A stretch of 64,000 nucleotides of DNA, from the NCBI GenBank assembly GCA_910574885.1, contig CAJTDD010000006.1, forward strand, positions 32,987 to 96,986, read 5' to 3'. Made by a program: the position numbers and the translations under genes. Origin of the DNA: Lachnospiraceae bacterium (GTDB lineage Bacteria; Bacillota; Clostridia; Lachnospirales; Lachnospiraceae). How positions within the stretch are numbered: the stretch's first letter is position 1; each line of letters opens with the position of its first letter. The notes under the pieces are model-generated. The model saw only the letters and a program-made list of their open reading frames with translations. It searched no databases and had not been told where the DNA came from. Below are positions 16,123-23,652 of the stretch, in pieces.

Positions 16123-16301
16123 GCATCTAAAGTGTCTGGCTCTTTGATGACTGCTATTTGTAAATTTTTTGCTTCAATCAATGTTTCCTGCTTGCACTTC
16201 GGACAATAGAGAGGATAATTCTTTAAAACTGTATCATCCCTAATTTTATCACGGGTTTTATTTCGACAAACAGGGCAGAGTATCCATTCTGTTCTTATCA
16301 T
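16104..16301 (-). CDS. Cysteine-rich KTR protein 3
   Basis: A 65-aa KTR-family protein with W-I-L-C-P-V-C-R-N-K-T-R and Y-C-P-K-C-K; the tail L-D-A-E-P-M-N-V is encoded by the hairpin arm. AAAGG precedes the ATG. It starts nine bases after the alpha/beta hydrolase stop and is co-transcribed with it. Confidence 0.82.
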   Translation of the reverse strand: MIRTEWILCPVCRNKTRDKIRDDTVLKNYPLYCPKCKQETLIEAKNLQIAVIKEPDTLDAEPMNV

Positions 16302-16309
16302 AATGATAC

Positions 16310-17041
16310 TTACCTTTCCTGTGAAATTACCTTTTTACAGCCTATTTCTTTTCTAACCCAATCCCGCATGACGTTCAACTGATGCTCGGTGTGAAACCAA
16401 TGCTCACAATTCTCAGCAACAGTAAGATTGCAGCTAAATTTTTGCGTAAACTGTTCTACAAGGCAACGGTCAATCAGATTATCATTTTCCCCATATAATA
16501 TTTTAGTCGGAAAATCCCATTGCCTGATTGGATGCTCTAACACATAATTCCAATATTCCCATGAAAGCGTCTGCCCGAAGTCTGTTGGAATCAGACGCTG
16601 TTTTTCTAACTGAGCTTGTGATACGCCCGCCCATCCCATCATCTTTAACATAAGTTCTTTCATATCCAGAACAGGAGAAACAAATAAACAGTTTTTTAAT
16701 GGCTCATTTCCAAAACTTAACATGCTGAACCATGCACCGATACTGCTCGCATATAAAGAAATATGCTTCCACCTGTCTTTAACGAAATCCATAATCCCAG
16801 ATAACTCTGGCACAACGCTCCACGGCTCAAATTCCACCGTTCCATTTATCCGCTGCCCATGTTTCGGCAAATCCACACTAAGAACCTGCCAACCCAAATT
16901 ACAAACCACATCCGCAAATACGGCTGCTTCCTCTTTACATCCTCCCTGACCGTGTACATAAAAATAAAGTTTTCTTGATGGAACACCCCAAAGAACAGCG
17001 GATATTTCATTTATTTCAAGTTCTTTTTTTATCTGTTTCAT
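16310..17041 (-). CDS. Alpha/beta hydrolase
   Basis: A 243-aa alpha/beta-fold hydrolase. Y-V-H-G-Q-G-G at about 28 supplies the oxyanion hole, the nucleophile elbow reads A-S-S-I-G (near 95), the acid is in Y-G-E-N-D-N (near 188) and the His in C-E-H-W-F-H (near 216). No signal peptide, so it acts in the cytoplasm. The ATG at 17041 with GAGG six bases before is chosen. It is divergent from a TetR gene, a layout typical of inducible detoxification. Substrate unknown. Confidence 0.82.
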   Translation of the reverse strand: MKQIKKELEINEISAVLWGVPSRKLYFYVHGQGGCKEEAAVFADVVCNLGWQVLSVDLPKHGQRINGTVEFEPWSVVPELSGIMDFVKDRWKHISLYASSIGAWFSMLSFGNEPLKNCLFVSPVLDMKELMLKMMGWAGVSQAQLEKQRLIPTDFGQTLSWEYWNYVLEHPIRQWDFPTKILYGENDNLIDRCLVEQFTQKFSCNLTVAENCEHWFHTEHQLNVMRDWVRKEIGCKKVISQER

Positions 17042-17157
17042 ATTTTTCCTCACCTCCTACAATATTACTATAAATAGTATTTCAACTAATAACATTAGTA
17101 TTTTATTCGATAGCAATCCGATTGTCAATAACTAATAGCAGAAATTCTAATAATATT

Positions 17158-17187
17158 ATTGACTTTACTAATTATATTAACTAAAAT
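17158..17187 (+). promoter_or_regulatory. Promoter of the TetR-AraC operon
   Basis: TTGACT (17159-17164), a 17-base spacer and TAAAAT (17182-17187) on the plus strand. The neighbouring spacer holds AT-rich dyads such as AATAATATTATT and TACTATaaATAGTA that could be operators for the divergent hydrolase and regulator genes. Confidence 0.6.
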
Positions 17188-17218
17188 AATAAAAAATATC
17201 GTTGTGAGAGGTAGCCTT

Positions 17219-17797
17219 ATGAAAACAACAAAAGCTGATGTTATACAAACTGCTGCGGATATAGCAGACAAAAACGGTTTAAGCAATGTTTCTTTAAAAG
17301 CCGTTGCTGAAAGCCTTAATATCCGCACTCCATCATTATACAACCACATAGACAGCCTTGAATCCCTGCTTAGGGAAATCGCCCATAATGGCATGAAAAC
17401 CATGAATGAGCGAATGATGCAGGCAGCTATCGGTAAAATTGGAGACGATGCAGTAAAAAGCATAGGCATTACATACCTTGACTACATGATTGAACATCCT
17501 GGAATTTACGAAACAATACAGTGGGCAACTTGGCATGGCACTGAAGAAACAGGAAAAATATTTGATAATTATCTTTCCCTTTTAAAAACGCTTGCCCTTT
17601 CATGCAATTTTAATCCAACAAATATTGATGAAATATTAAATTTACTGACAGGCGTTCTTCACGGATATACGACCTTACAGTTACGATATGCGTTAAGCAG
17701 ACCAGATGAAGTCAGGGCAGCTTTATCCACTGCTCTTGATACCGTACTGACAGGATTGCATCAAAAATATGACCAACACAAAAAGGAACATTTATGA
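17219..17797 (+). CDS. TetR-family regulator (WHG C-terminal type)
   Basis: A 192-aa TetR protein: HTH at about 5-50 (V-S-L-K-A-V-A-E-S-L-N-I-R-T-P-S-L-Y-N-H) and a helical ligand domain of the TetR_C WHG type. The ATG at 17219, seven bases after GAGAGG, is preferred to a start 20 codons earlier. It overlaps the AraC gene by ATGA. It probably represses its own operon and the divergent hydrolase-KTR unit. Confidence 0.86.
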   Translation: MKTTKADVIQTAADIADKNGLSNVSLKAVAESLNIRTPSLYNHIDSLESLLREIAHNGMKTMNERMMQAAIGKIGDDAVKSIGITYLDYMIEHPGIYETIQWATWHGTEETGKIFDNYLSLLKTLALSCNFNPTNIDEILNLLTGVLHGYTTLQLRYALSRPDEVRAALSTALDTVLTGLHQKYDQHKKEHL

Positions 17798-18543
17798 TGG
17801 CAAATAATATACGTTACTTATATCATGCTCAAACAGGTATTGAGCTGATTTTCTGCAAGAACTCAACCATATCCTACCCACTACATAATCATGTTTCCGT
17901 GCTGACAATCGGTATCATACTGGATGGCTCCGTTGTCCTTACCACAAATAAGGAAACAAGGGTTTATAAGCAAAATGAAACATTTGCTGTATTCCCATAT
18001 GTACCGCATAGCATTTCAGCACATAACAGTTATACCCTGCTTAGCCTGTGCATTGATAAGAATGCTATAAATGACGTAGAAGTTGCCACCATACAAAAAC
18101 ATATCGGGCTTCTTCTGATGCAGGCTATGAATATGGGAAAAATCAACCAATACCAAATATTACAGCTATTAAACTGTCTGGATGAAATTGCAAATTCTCC
18201 CGACTGGCATCTTAAAGACCATAACCCATATATCCACGACTTAAAAAGGCAGTTGGAATTATACCCAGAATGCAAACTTTCTGTCGAGGAAATGGCACAA
18301 AACGCTTTCCTCAGCAAATACCACTTTATCAGAAGCTTCAAGGCAGAGGTCGGGCTTACGCCGCACCAGTTCCAAATCCAGAACCGTATCCGCAAAGCAC
18401 AACGCCTAATCCATGAAGCCGACACAATAACCGAAGTAGCTTTGACCACGGGTTTCTGCGACCAAAGCCACTTCATAAAACAATTTGAGAAATATGTAGG
18501 CTTGCCGCCATTGACATATAAATCATCCTCTGGAACTATTTAA
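17794..18543 (+). CDS. AraC-family transcriptional regulator with cupin sensor
   Basis: A 249-aa regulator with an N-terminal cupin-like arabinose-binding fold (about 20-90, with Y-P-L-H-N-H) and two C-terminal HTH motifs (about 165-205, 215-245: F-C-D-Q-S-H-F-I-K-Q-F). Its start overlaps the TetR stop by four bases, giving coupled translation. It usually activates nearby transport or detoxification genes. The targets, perhaps the hydrolase or the convergent cupin gene, are inferred. Confidence 0.88.
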   Translation: MMANNIRYLYHAQTGIELIFCKNSTISYPLHNHVSVLTIGIILDGSVVLTTNKETRVYKQNETFAVFPYVPHSISAHNSYTLLSLCIDKNAINDVEVATIQKHIGLLLMQAMNMGKINQYQILQLLNCLDEIANSPDWHLKDHNPYIHDLKRQLELYPECKLSVEEMAQNAFLSKYHFIRSFKAEVGLTPHQFQIQNRIRKAQRLIHEADTITEVALTTGFCDQSHFIKQFEKYVGLPPLTYKSSSGTI

Positions 18544-18557
18544 CCAAAGGAATTTGA

Positions 18558-18953
18558 TTAACAAAGGGCAGGCATAAACTTTGCAAACAGATAAAGTCCA
18601 TCATCTCCTGCAATGACCTCATGCGGTACTCCTATGGGGAAAATAGATATTCCGCCTACCTCATAAGGTAACTTAACACCATCGTTTACACATACTCCCG
18701 AACCAGAGATTATTTCATGTGTTTCCAATTGCTTCTCGTGAATGTGATTGCCAATTTTTTTATTAGGGGCAATCTTCACAAGATGGTAACTGAATTGTCC
18801 GTCTGTCTTTTCGGATGTAATAATATGCTTTAGCTCCACACCCTCAAAAGTAGGATGCTTAGACCACGGAATCGCAGCAAATGAAATCTCTGCATCTGGC
18901 AAAAGTAGCTTACCTCCTCCATCAAATTTTTCAAACAGATTTTTATAATCCAT
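18558..18953 (-). CDS. Small cupin-domain protein
   Basis: A 131-aa single-domain cupin: G-N-H-I-H-E-K-Q-L-E-T-H-E (near 67-79) and G-V-P-H-E (near 110) are the two metal-binding motifs. These may be isomerases, dioxygenases or ligand sensors. Convergent with the AraC gene, 14 bases from its stop. It has no KTR gene behind it, unlike the other cargo units. The ATG at 18953 is chosen for the AGGAA nine bases upstream. Confidence 0.78.
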   Translation of the reverse strand: MDYKNLFEKFDGGGKLLLPDAEISFAAIPWSKHPTFEGVELKHIITSEKTDGQFSYHLVKIAPNKKIGNHIHEKQLETHEIISGSGVCVNDGVKLPYEVGGISIFPIGVPHEVIAGDDGLYLFAKFMPALC

Positions 18954-19055
18954 TTTTAGCACTTCCTTTCAAATTTATTTGGCAATGTCCTTGCCTGCCT
19001 ACATCATATCAATAAGCCTAAAATTTGAATTGTAAAAAATTGCGGAGTATAAAAA

Positions 19056-19100
19056 CAGAGCCGATGATTTGTGAGTTTTCTCACACGTTCATCGGCTCTG
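19056..19100 (-). terminator. KTR hairpin 4
   Basis: CAGAGCCGATGA pairs with TCATCGGCTCTG and TGTGAG with CTCACA around a TTTT loop. The right arm encodes the end of KTR 4 in a frame shifted from that of KTR 1-3. Confidence 0.85.
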
Positions 19101-19277
19101 CGTCTTTGCGTCTGGCTCTTTTATAAGTGTAACAGTATTTTGTCTTACATTTATTAAACTTTCATTTTTACACTTAGGACAATATAATGGGAAATTTTTC
19201 AGTTCTGTATCTTTTCTCATTTTTAATCTTGTTTTATTATGGCAGATAGGACAATACAACCAATTCGCCTTTTCCAT
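19089..19277 (-). CDS. Cysteine-rich KTR protein 4
   Basis: A 62-aa KTR protein with W-L-Y-C-P-I-C-H-N-K-T-R and Y-C-P-K-C-K. Its tail reads K-E-P-D-A-K-T-Q-S-R: compared with KTR 2, a one-base loss shifts the frame, so the same hairpin DNA is read differently. It lies 18 bases after the nucleoside phosphorylase-like gene in one operon. Confidence 0.82.
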   Translation of the reverse strand: MEKANWLYCPICHNKTRLKMRKDTELKNFPLYCPKCKNESLINVRQNTVTLIKEPDAKTQSR

Positions 19278-19294
19278 AAATACCTCTCATTTCC

Positions 19295-20059
19295 TTAAAA
19301 AGTAATCCCACATTCCAAAGCTATTGTCATATACTTATCACTAAAACTCAAACCATAATCTGTTAAATCCCTTATTTCCCATTTATCAGAATCTAGGTTG
19401 TCCGCCCCATAAAAGAACTGAATAATCGGTATATTTCTAAATTTTGCAACAGCTAAAGATGCTGAACATTCCATTTCAACTGCAATACACCCCTGTTTTT
19501 TGCGTTCTTCAATAATTTCTGGTGTTTCTCTGTAAATTGCATCCGTTGTCCAGACTTTTCCTACCACATATGGAATCCCGTGCTGCTGTAAACACCGTAC
19601 TGCTATATTGGTCGAAAAATCCTCTGCACTTATTTCTTCACTTCCCGAACAGTAATGATAACTTGTTCCCTCATCCCGAACGGCTGACGATGGGACAATT
19701 ATTTTGCCATCTGCAACAGATTGATTTAATATACCACAACACCCGAACAGTATAACTTTCTTTGCCCCTAGAGCTATAATTTCCTCTAAACCAGCTACAC
19801 AAGCAGGTGCTCCTACCCTAGAAAGGAATAGCCCCATCTTTTTATCCGCATATTTTATTTCATATACAGGTATTATTCCATTGGCAGAATACAAATTTGC
19901 AATTACTTTCGTCGTATTATTTTCCACATAATCTTTTATAATGCTTTCTGAAAATGTAGTGATGCATACCTCTGGAAAACCAGAAATCTTTTCTATGACA
20001 TCACAAGGATTCAGAAATGCGTTTTTATTCTCATAAAAATGATTAAAAATTGTTGCCAT
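19295..20059 (-). CDS. Nucleoside phosphorylase (uridine phosphorylase-like)
   Basis: A 254-aa protein of the PNP/UDP phosphorylase superfamily, which splits nucleosides with phosphate. F-G-C-C-G-I-L near 108 fits the phosphate loop, and V-E-M-E-C-S-A near 195 is the sugar-binding motif. The ATG at 20059 (AGGAG eight bases before) is preferred. It overlaps the TetR gene by 17 bases. In a cargo operon between TetR and KTR it may inactivate a nucleoside antibiotic; that is inference, and nucleoside salvage is the alternative. Confidence 0.82.
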   Translation of the reverse strand: MATIFNHFYENKNAFLNPCDVIEKISGFPEVCITTFSESIIKDYVENNTTKVIANLYSANGIIPVYEIKYADKKMGLFLSRVGAPACVAGLEEIIALGAKKVILFGCCGILNQSVADGKIIVPSSAVRDEGTSYHYCSGSEEISAEDFSTNIAVRCLQQHGIPYVVGKVWTTDAIYRETPEIIEERKKQGCIAVEMECSASLAVAKFRNIPIIQFFYGADNLDSDKWEIRDLTDYGLSFSDKYMTIALECGITF

Positions 20060-20645
20060 CGCAATCACTCCTTACTAAAATTTTTTTGATTTCTTTTATG
20101 ATTCTGGAAGGGATTTCTTTGTCAATAGGCATCAGCTTACTATACATCCTTACCCCTTGATAAGAAAATACAATCAAATCAAAAACAGCGGCAATATCTA
20201 CCTCCTTAAACTCCTGCCTATCTATTCCATATTGCATCAGCTTTTTCCATGTATTTGCAGATACTAAATATTGCTCATATAATTTATTCTTTTGACACGC
20301 AATATCATGAATACTAAAATACTCATATATCGCCACACTTAATGATGATTGGCTATCAACCATTTCATTTTCATATTTGTATAAAATATCATCTAATATC
20401 GTTACAGCCGATTGATTCTGTTTTATTTTTAAATCAATTTCATTATCTTGCTGACCTGTCATATCATCAATAATTTCTTGGAAGATTTGGCGTGTACTTT
20501 CGTAATGGCAATATAAACCACCTCGGCTTAGTTTTGTGACCTCACAAATATCTTTCATTGTTACTTGTTTAAATCCCTTTTCGGCAAATAAAGAACATGC
20601 ACATTTTTTTATATGTTTCCTCGTTTCCTGTCCTCTTTTATTCAT
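20043..20645 (-). CDS. TetR-family regulator of the phosphorylase unit
   Basis: A 200-aa TetR protein: HTH at about 10-55 (A-E-K-G-F-K-Q-V-T-M-K-D-I-C, L-S-R-G-G-L-Y-C-H-Y) and a helical sensor domain. The start at ATG 20645 is chosen for homology; the ribosome site is weak (GGAAAG). A near-consensus promoter with two palindromes lies just upstream, so it is probably autorepressed along with the phosphorylase and KTR 4. Confidence 0.86.
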   Translation of the reverse strand: MNKRGQETRKHIKKCACSLFAEKGFKQVTMKDICEVTKLSRGGLYCHYESTRQIFQEIIDDMTGQQDNEIDLKIKQNQSAVTILDDILYKYENEMVDSQSSLSVAIYEYFSIHDIACQKNKLYEQYLVSANTWKKLMQYGIDRQEFKEVDIAAVFDLIVFSYQGVRMYSKLMPIDKEIPSRIIKEIKKILVRSDCDGNNF

Positions 20646-20662
20646 AATCAGTCCAACTTTCC

Positions 20663-20710
20663 GACACTTGTGTCTGTAAGTATTATACGACACTCATGTC
20701 GGAAAGTCAA
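20663..20710 (-). promoter_or_regulatory. Promoter with TetR-type palindromes
   Basis: TTGACT (20710-20705), a 17-base spacer and TATAAT (20687-20682) on the minus strand. A CGACA-N4-TGTCG dyad (20688-20701) fills the spacer, and a perfect GACACTTGTGTC palindrome (20663-20674) lies just downstream of the -10. Two related operators across a promoter are classic TetR autoregulation. Confidence 0.8.
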
Positions 20711-20741
20711 GATGATATTACTTTATCTATATTCATTAAAA

Positions 20742-20790
20742 CAGAGCCGATGTATTGTGATTTCTATACCTCACAAATTCATCGGCTCTG
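20742..20790 (-). terminator. KTR hairpin 5
   Basis: CAGAGCCGATG pairs with CATCGGCTCTG and TTGTGA with TCACAA around a longer loop. It closes the MFS-KTR 5 unit. Confidence 0.82.
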
Positions 20791-20967
20791 CGTCTTTGCG
20801 TCTGGCTCTTTTATAACGGACATATTCATTTGTTGGACATTTATAAGAGTTTCCTGCTTGCACTTCGGACAATATAAAGGGAAATTTTCAAGTATCGTAT
20901 CTTCACGCAATTTTAATCTCGTCTTGTTCCCACATACGGGACACAATAACCATTTTTCCTGCTTCAT
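20779..20967 (-). CDS. Cysteine-rich KTR protein 5
   Basis: A 62-aa KTR protein (W-L-L-C-P-V-C-G-N-K-T-R, Y-C-P-K-C-K) with the same shifted tail A-K-T-Q-S-R as KTR 4. CAGGAGG precedes the ATG, which overlaps the MFS stop by four bases. Fifth and last of the series. Confidence 0.82.
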   Translation of the reverse strand: MKQEKWLLCPVCGNKTRLKLREDTILENFPLYCPKCKQETLINVQQMNMSVIKEPDAKTQSR

Positions 20968-22217
20968 GCTGATACCTCCTGTTGTTCTTTTTCCATATTC
21001 TTAAAAAAACCCATTGCAGATAGTCCGACAGCACATACAATTATGCCAGTTGGAATGAAACATAAATAAATCGCATCGCTAAAACTGTCAAACAGAAAAC
21101 CGTACACCATTTGTCCTATGGGCTGAACACATAATGTAATTGTAGATGTGTAAGCCATTACTTTTCCGATTAAATGATTAGGCGTTCTCTGCTGTATAAG
21201 GGAAACCGCAAAAATCGAAAAAATACTGATTGCAATCTGCATACCACAAATCGAAACAATGGTGACAGCATATTTTATAATGGGTCTGACTGGGCAAAGA
21301 AAAGCAATCCCAACAGGAATAATAAAAACACCCATAGAAGCAAGCAGGATAGATAACCTATGTATCTTCAGTTTTCCTGTAAGAAGTCCTGCAGCAACAC
21401 TTCCTAAAATTGTAGCAACTGCCAATGCACTCTCCGCCGCCCCATAATACTGTGCATTCAAACCGAGGACAGTACGCACAATATAAGGCAGACCGACTAT
21501 GGTGATACCCATCACAAAAAATCTTGAAAATGCGGTCAAAAGCAGCATCTTTGATATGCTTGTCTGTTCTTTTACTATGTACTGCATACTCGATAAGAAA
21601 TCCTGCTTCACAACCGACAACACACCTCCTATTCCCTCTGAACGCTGATAATTCAGTTTTATGAAACATTCAAATAAGGCTGTAATAAAGAAACATCCGA
21701 CGCTTGCATACATGACAGGCTTCAAACCTAACATCGCATACAGCACACCGCCTAACATCGGAGCAACTAAATAGGACAAAGAAGCCACTTGATTTACAAC
21801 AGCATTTCCTTTCATAATATTTTCGCCTTGTAACATAGTCGGAATACACGCCTGAACCGTTGGCGTTTCAAACGCACCCAGAACAGAAAGTATGATAAGC
21901 AGCGTACTGATTACGGCAAGTGCATTACTTTCAGATAAAAATAATGTAGCACACAAAACGGATGTACCCGTTAATGCGTCCAATGCCACCATAATATTCC
22001 TCCTGTTCGCCCTGTCTGCAAGAATGCCGCCCAAAGGTGACAGAATAATGGTCGGGATTGTTGCGACAGACAAAATCCCTGCAAATATGGCGGCTGAACC
22101 AGTTACTTCCAGTACATACATGGACAAGGCAAGTTTCAATATAAAATTGCCAAATAAAGAGGTTAGCTGCCCTAAAATAAGAAGCATAAAGTTCTTAGTG
22201 AATAATTTTTGTGTCAT
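20964..22217 (-). CDS. MFS efflux transporter
   Basis: A 417-aa major facilitator protein with about 12 membrane segments. Motif A is seen as G-G-I-L-A-D-R-A-N-R-R near 62-72, and the overall pattern resembles MefA/macrolide-type exporters. The start overlaps the TetR stop (ATGA), and its stop overlaps KTR 5. TetR-MFS-KTR is a drug-inducible efflux unit by analogy. The substrate is not predictable. Confidence 0.9.
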   Translation of the reverse strand: MTQKLFTKNFMLLILGQLTSLFGNFILKLALSMYVLEVTGSAAIFAGILSVATIPTIILSPLGGILADRANRRNIMVALDALTGTSVLCATLFLSESNALAVISTLLIILSVLGAFETPTVQACIPTMLQGENIMKGNAVVNQVASLSYLVAPMLGGVLYAMLGLKPVMYASVGCFFITALFECFIKLNYQRSEGIGGVLSVVKQDFLSSMQYIVKEQTSISKMLLLTAFSRFFVMGITIVGLPYIVRTVLGLNAQYYGAAESALAVATILGSVAAGLLTGKLKIHRLSILLASMGVFIIPVGIAFLCPVRPIIKYAVTIVSICGMQIAISIFSIFAVSLIQQRTPNHLIGKVMAYTSTITLCVQPIGQMVYGFLFDSFSDAIYLCFIPTGIIVCAVGLSAMGFFKNMEKEQQEVSA

Positions 22218-22924
22218 GGCTCATTTCCTCCATTTTCCTTGATTTTGCCTGCATTTTCTGGCATAGAGGTATGCCCGCAGGGTGTTTCTGAAATATCATT
22301 GATAAATTTTTCTGTGAATGACACGATTTCATCGTCAAAAAGCGGCAGTCCCATATGGTCTAATACTTTCATCACGAAGTGGTATTTATGATGCAATTCC
22401 TCCTCTGTTGCAGGAAATACCGACGGCATAAGCCAGAAGTTAATAAGCGGTAAAAGCTCGGAAAGCTCTTTTGCAAATTCTGTCTTGATAGAGCCGTCTG
22501 TTTGCCCCTCCTCCAACAATTCCAACCATAACGGAGTCAGAACACGTCTGTTTTCTTTTATTGCTGTGGCTAAAATATGTGGGTCTTTTAGAATTGGGAT
22601 TGCCTGCCTGTTCAAATGATTACGCTCTGTGTCGGATTGATTCAACACAAGTAATGACTTGATTTTCTGTAAACCATTTAAGTCTTTCCGTTCCTTGACT
22701 GCATCAAAAGGGTTATTCTCAAAAAACAACTGATTTCCCAATGTATGCATAACATCCTCTTTGCTTTGAAAACAACGGTAAAACATTCCCTTTGCCCCTC
22801 CTGCCATTTCCATAATATCGGAAATAGAAGTTTCCTCATATCCTTTAGAACTAAACAGTTCCTGTGCAGCATTTAGGATTTCCTTTTTCCATTCATCTGG
22901 CGTTTTCTTTACAGGTCTAGCCAA
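22214..22924 (-). CDS. TetR-family regulator of the MFS unit
   Basis: A 236-aa TetR protein with HTH at about 18-60 (S-S-K-G-Y-E-E-T-S-I-S-D-I-M, A-K-G-M-F-Y-R-C-F). It starts with TTG at 22924 after AGGAGG. It is the first gene of the TetR-MFS-KTR operon, and a long perfect palindrome sits 23 bases upstream. It likely represses the operon until the exported drug binds. Confidence 0.86.
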   Translation of the reverse strand: MARPVKKTPDEWKKEILNAAQELFSSKGYEETSISDIMEMAGGAKGMFYRCFQSKEDVMHTLGNQLFFENNPFDAVKERKDLNGLQKIKSLLVLNQSDTERNHLNRQAIPILKDPHILATAIKENRRVLTPLWLELLEEGQTDGSIKTEFAKELSELLPLINFWLMPSVFPATEEELHHKYHFVMKVLDHMGLPLFDDEIVSFTEKFINDISETPCGHTSMPENAGKIKENGGNEP

Positions 22925-22946
22925 TTTTCAATGCACCTCCTTTGTA

Positions 22947-22975
22947 ATAGTTATTGACTTGCGGTCAATAACTAT
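22947..22975. promoter_or_regulatory. Perfect palindrome, TetR operator candidate
   Basis: Twelve-base arms ATAGTTATTGAC / GTCAATAACTAT around TTGCG, just upstream of the TetR start at 22924. Position and symmetry fit an autoregulatory operator. Confidence 0.75.
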
Positions 22976-23250
22976 TCTACTACTATCCACAAGTTTTTGC
23001 AATAGCGAAAAAAATACGATTCACCATTTCTCTTACCAAAATTCCACGTCATAAAACGTCCACGGAACTCTGAGATAATATTGTCATACCATGATTCCAA
23101 TTCTTACAGATAATCCATCTTCTGATTTATACCGTAGATTCTCATATATAGCATTTTTAGTTCCTGTTTGTAGAGATTCTATCTCGTTTAATGAGAACTT
23201 CTATCTCTGTAAAATGGAACATATTAAACTTTAGAACAGGCGGTGGACAT
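22976..23250. other. Spacer between cargo and conjugation region, with XRE operator-like repeats
   Basis: Noncoding. Near its right end two related repeats occur: GAGAT-TCT-ATCTC at 23173-23185, and GAGA plus TTCTATCTC at 23193-23207, 20 bases apart, upstream of the XRE gene. They are candidate binding sites for that regulator. No other gene or structure seen. Confidence 0.5.
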
Positions 23251-23622
23251 ATGGAAATGGAAAAAAACAAGAAAAACAGATACGGATTCGACTTCACTCC
23301 GATAGGGCTTGACATCAAAACTTTTCGTGAAGCCCAGAAGATAACACGGGAGAAATTAGCGGAAACACTTGATATTTCGCCACGACATCTCCAAGCAATC
23401 GAACTGGAAGGGAAACACCCAAGCCTCGGACTTTTGGCATATATCGCTATGATATTCGATATGCCTATCGACCCATACATATTTCCAGAAAAAACAGATA
23501 CCAAAAGTGCTATGCGAAAACGCTTGGATGTGATTTTGGATAAACTGAACGACAGAGATTTATCCATTCTCGAAGCGACCGCAACCGCTTTATGTAAGGC
23601 AAAAGAGCAGCCAGAGGATTGA
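23251..23622 (+). CDS. XRE-family HTH regulator of the ICE
   Basis: A 123-aa protein with a lambda-repressor-type HTH at about 22-80 (R-E-K-L-A-E-T-L-D-I-S-P-R-H-L-Q-A-I-E) and a charged C-terminus. The ATG at 23251 follows GGCGGTGG. It is the only plus-strand gene next to the conjugation operon and converges on it, a position where Tn1549-like ICEs carry their regulator. Two repeats in its own promoter region suggest autoregulation. Confidence 0.85.
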   Translation: MEMEKNKKNRYGFDFTPIGLDIKTFREAQKITREKLAETLDISPRHLQAIELEGKHPSLGLLAYIAMIFDMPIDPYIFPEKTDTKSAMRKRLDVILDKLNDRDLSILEATATALCKAKEQPED

Positions 23623-23634
23623 CCTCTGGTTTTT
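23611..23634 (+). terminator. Terminator of the XRE gene
   Basis: CCAGAGG, a five-base loop and CCTCTGG, followed by TTTTTC. It overlaps the last codons of the gene. Confidence 0.85.
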
Positions 23635-23652
23635 CTTTCACCCATTCTGTCA

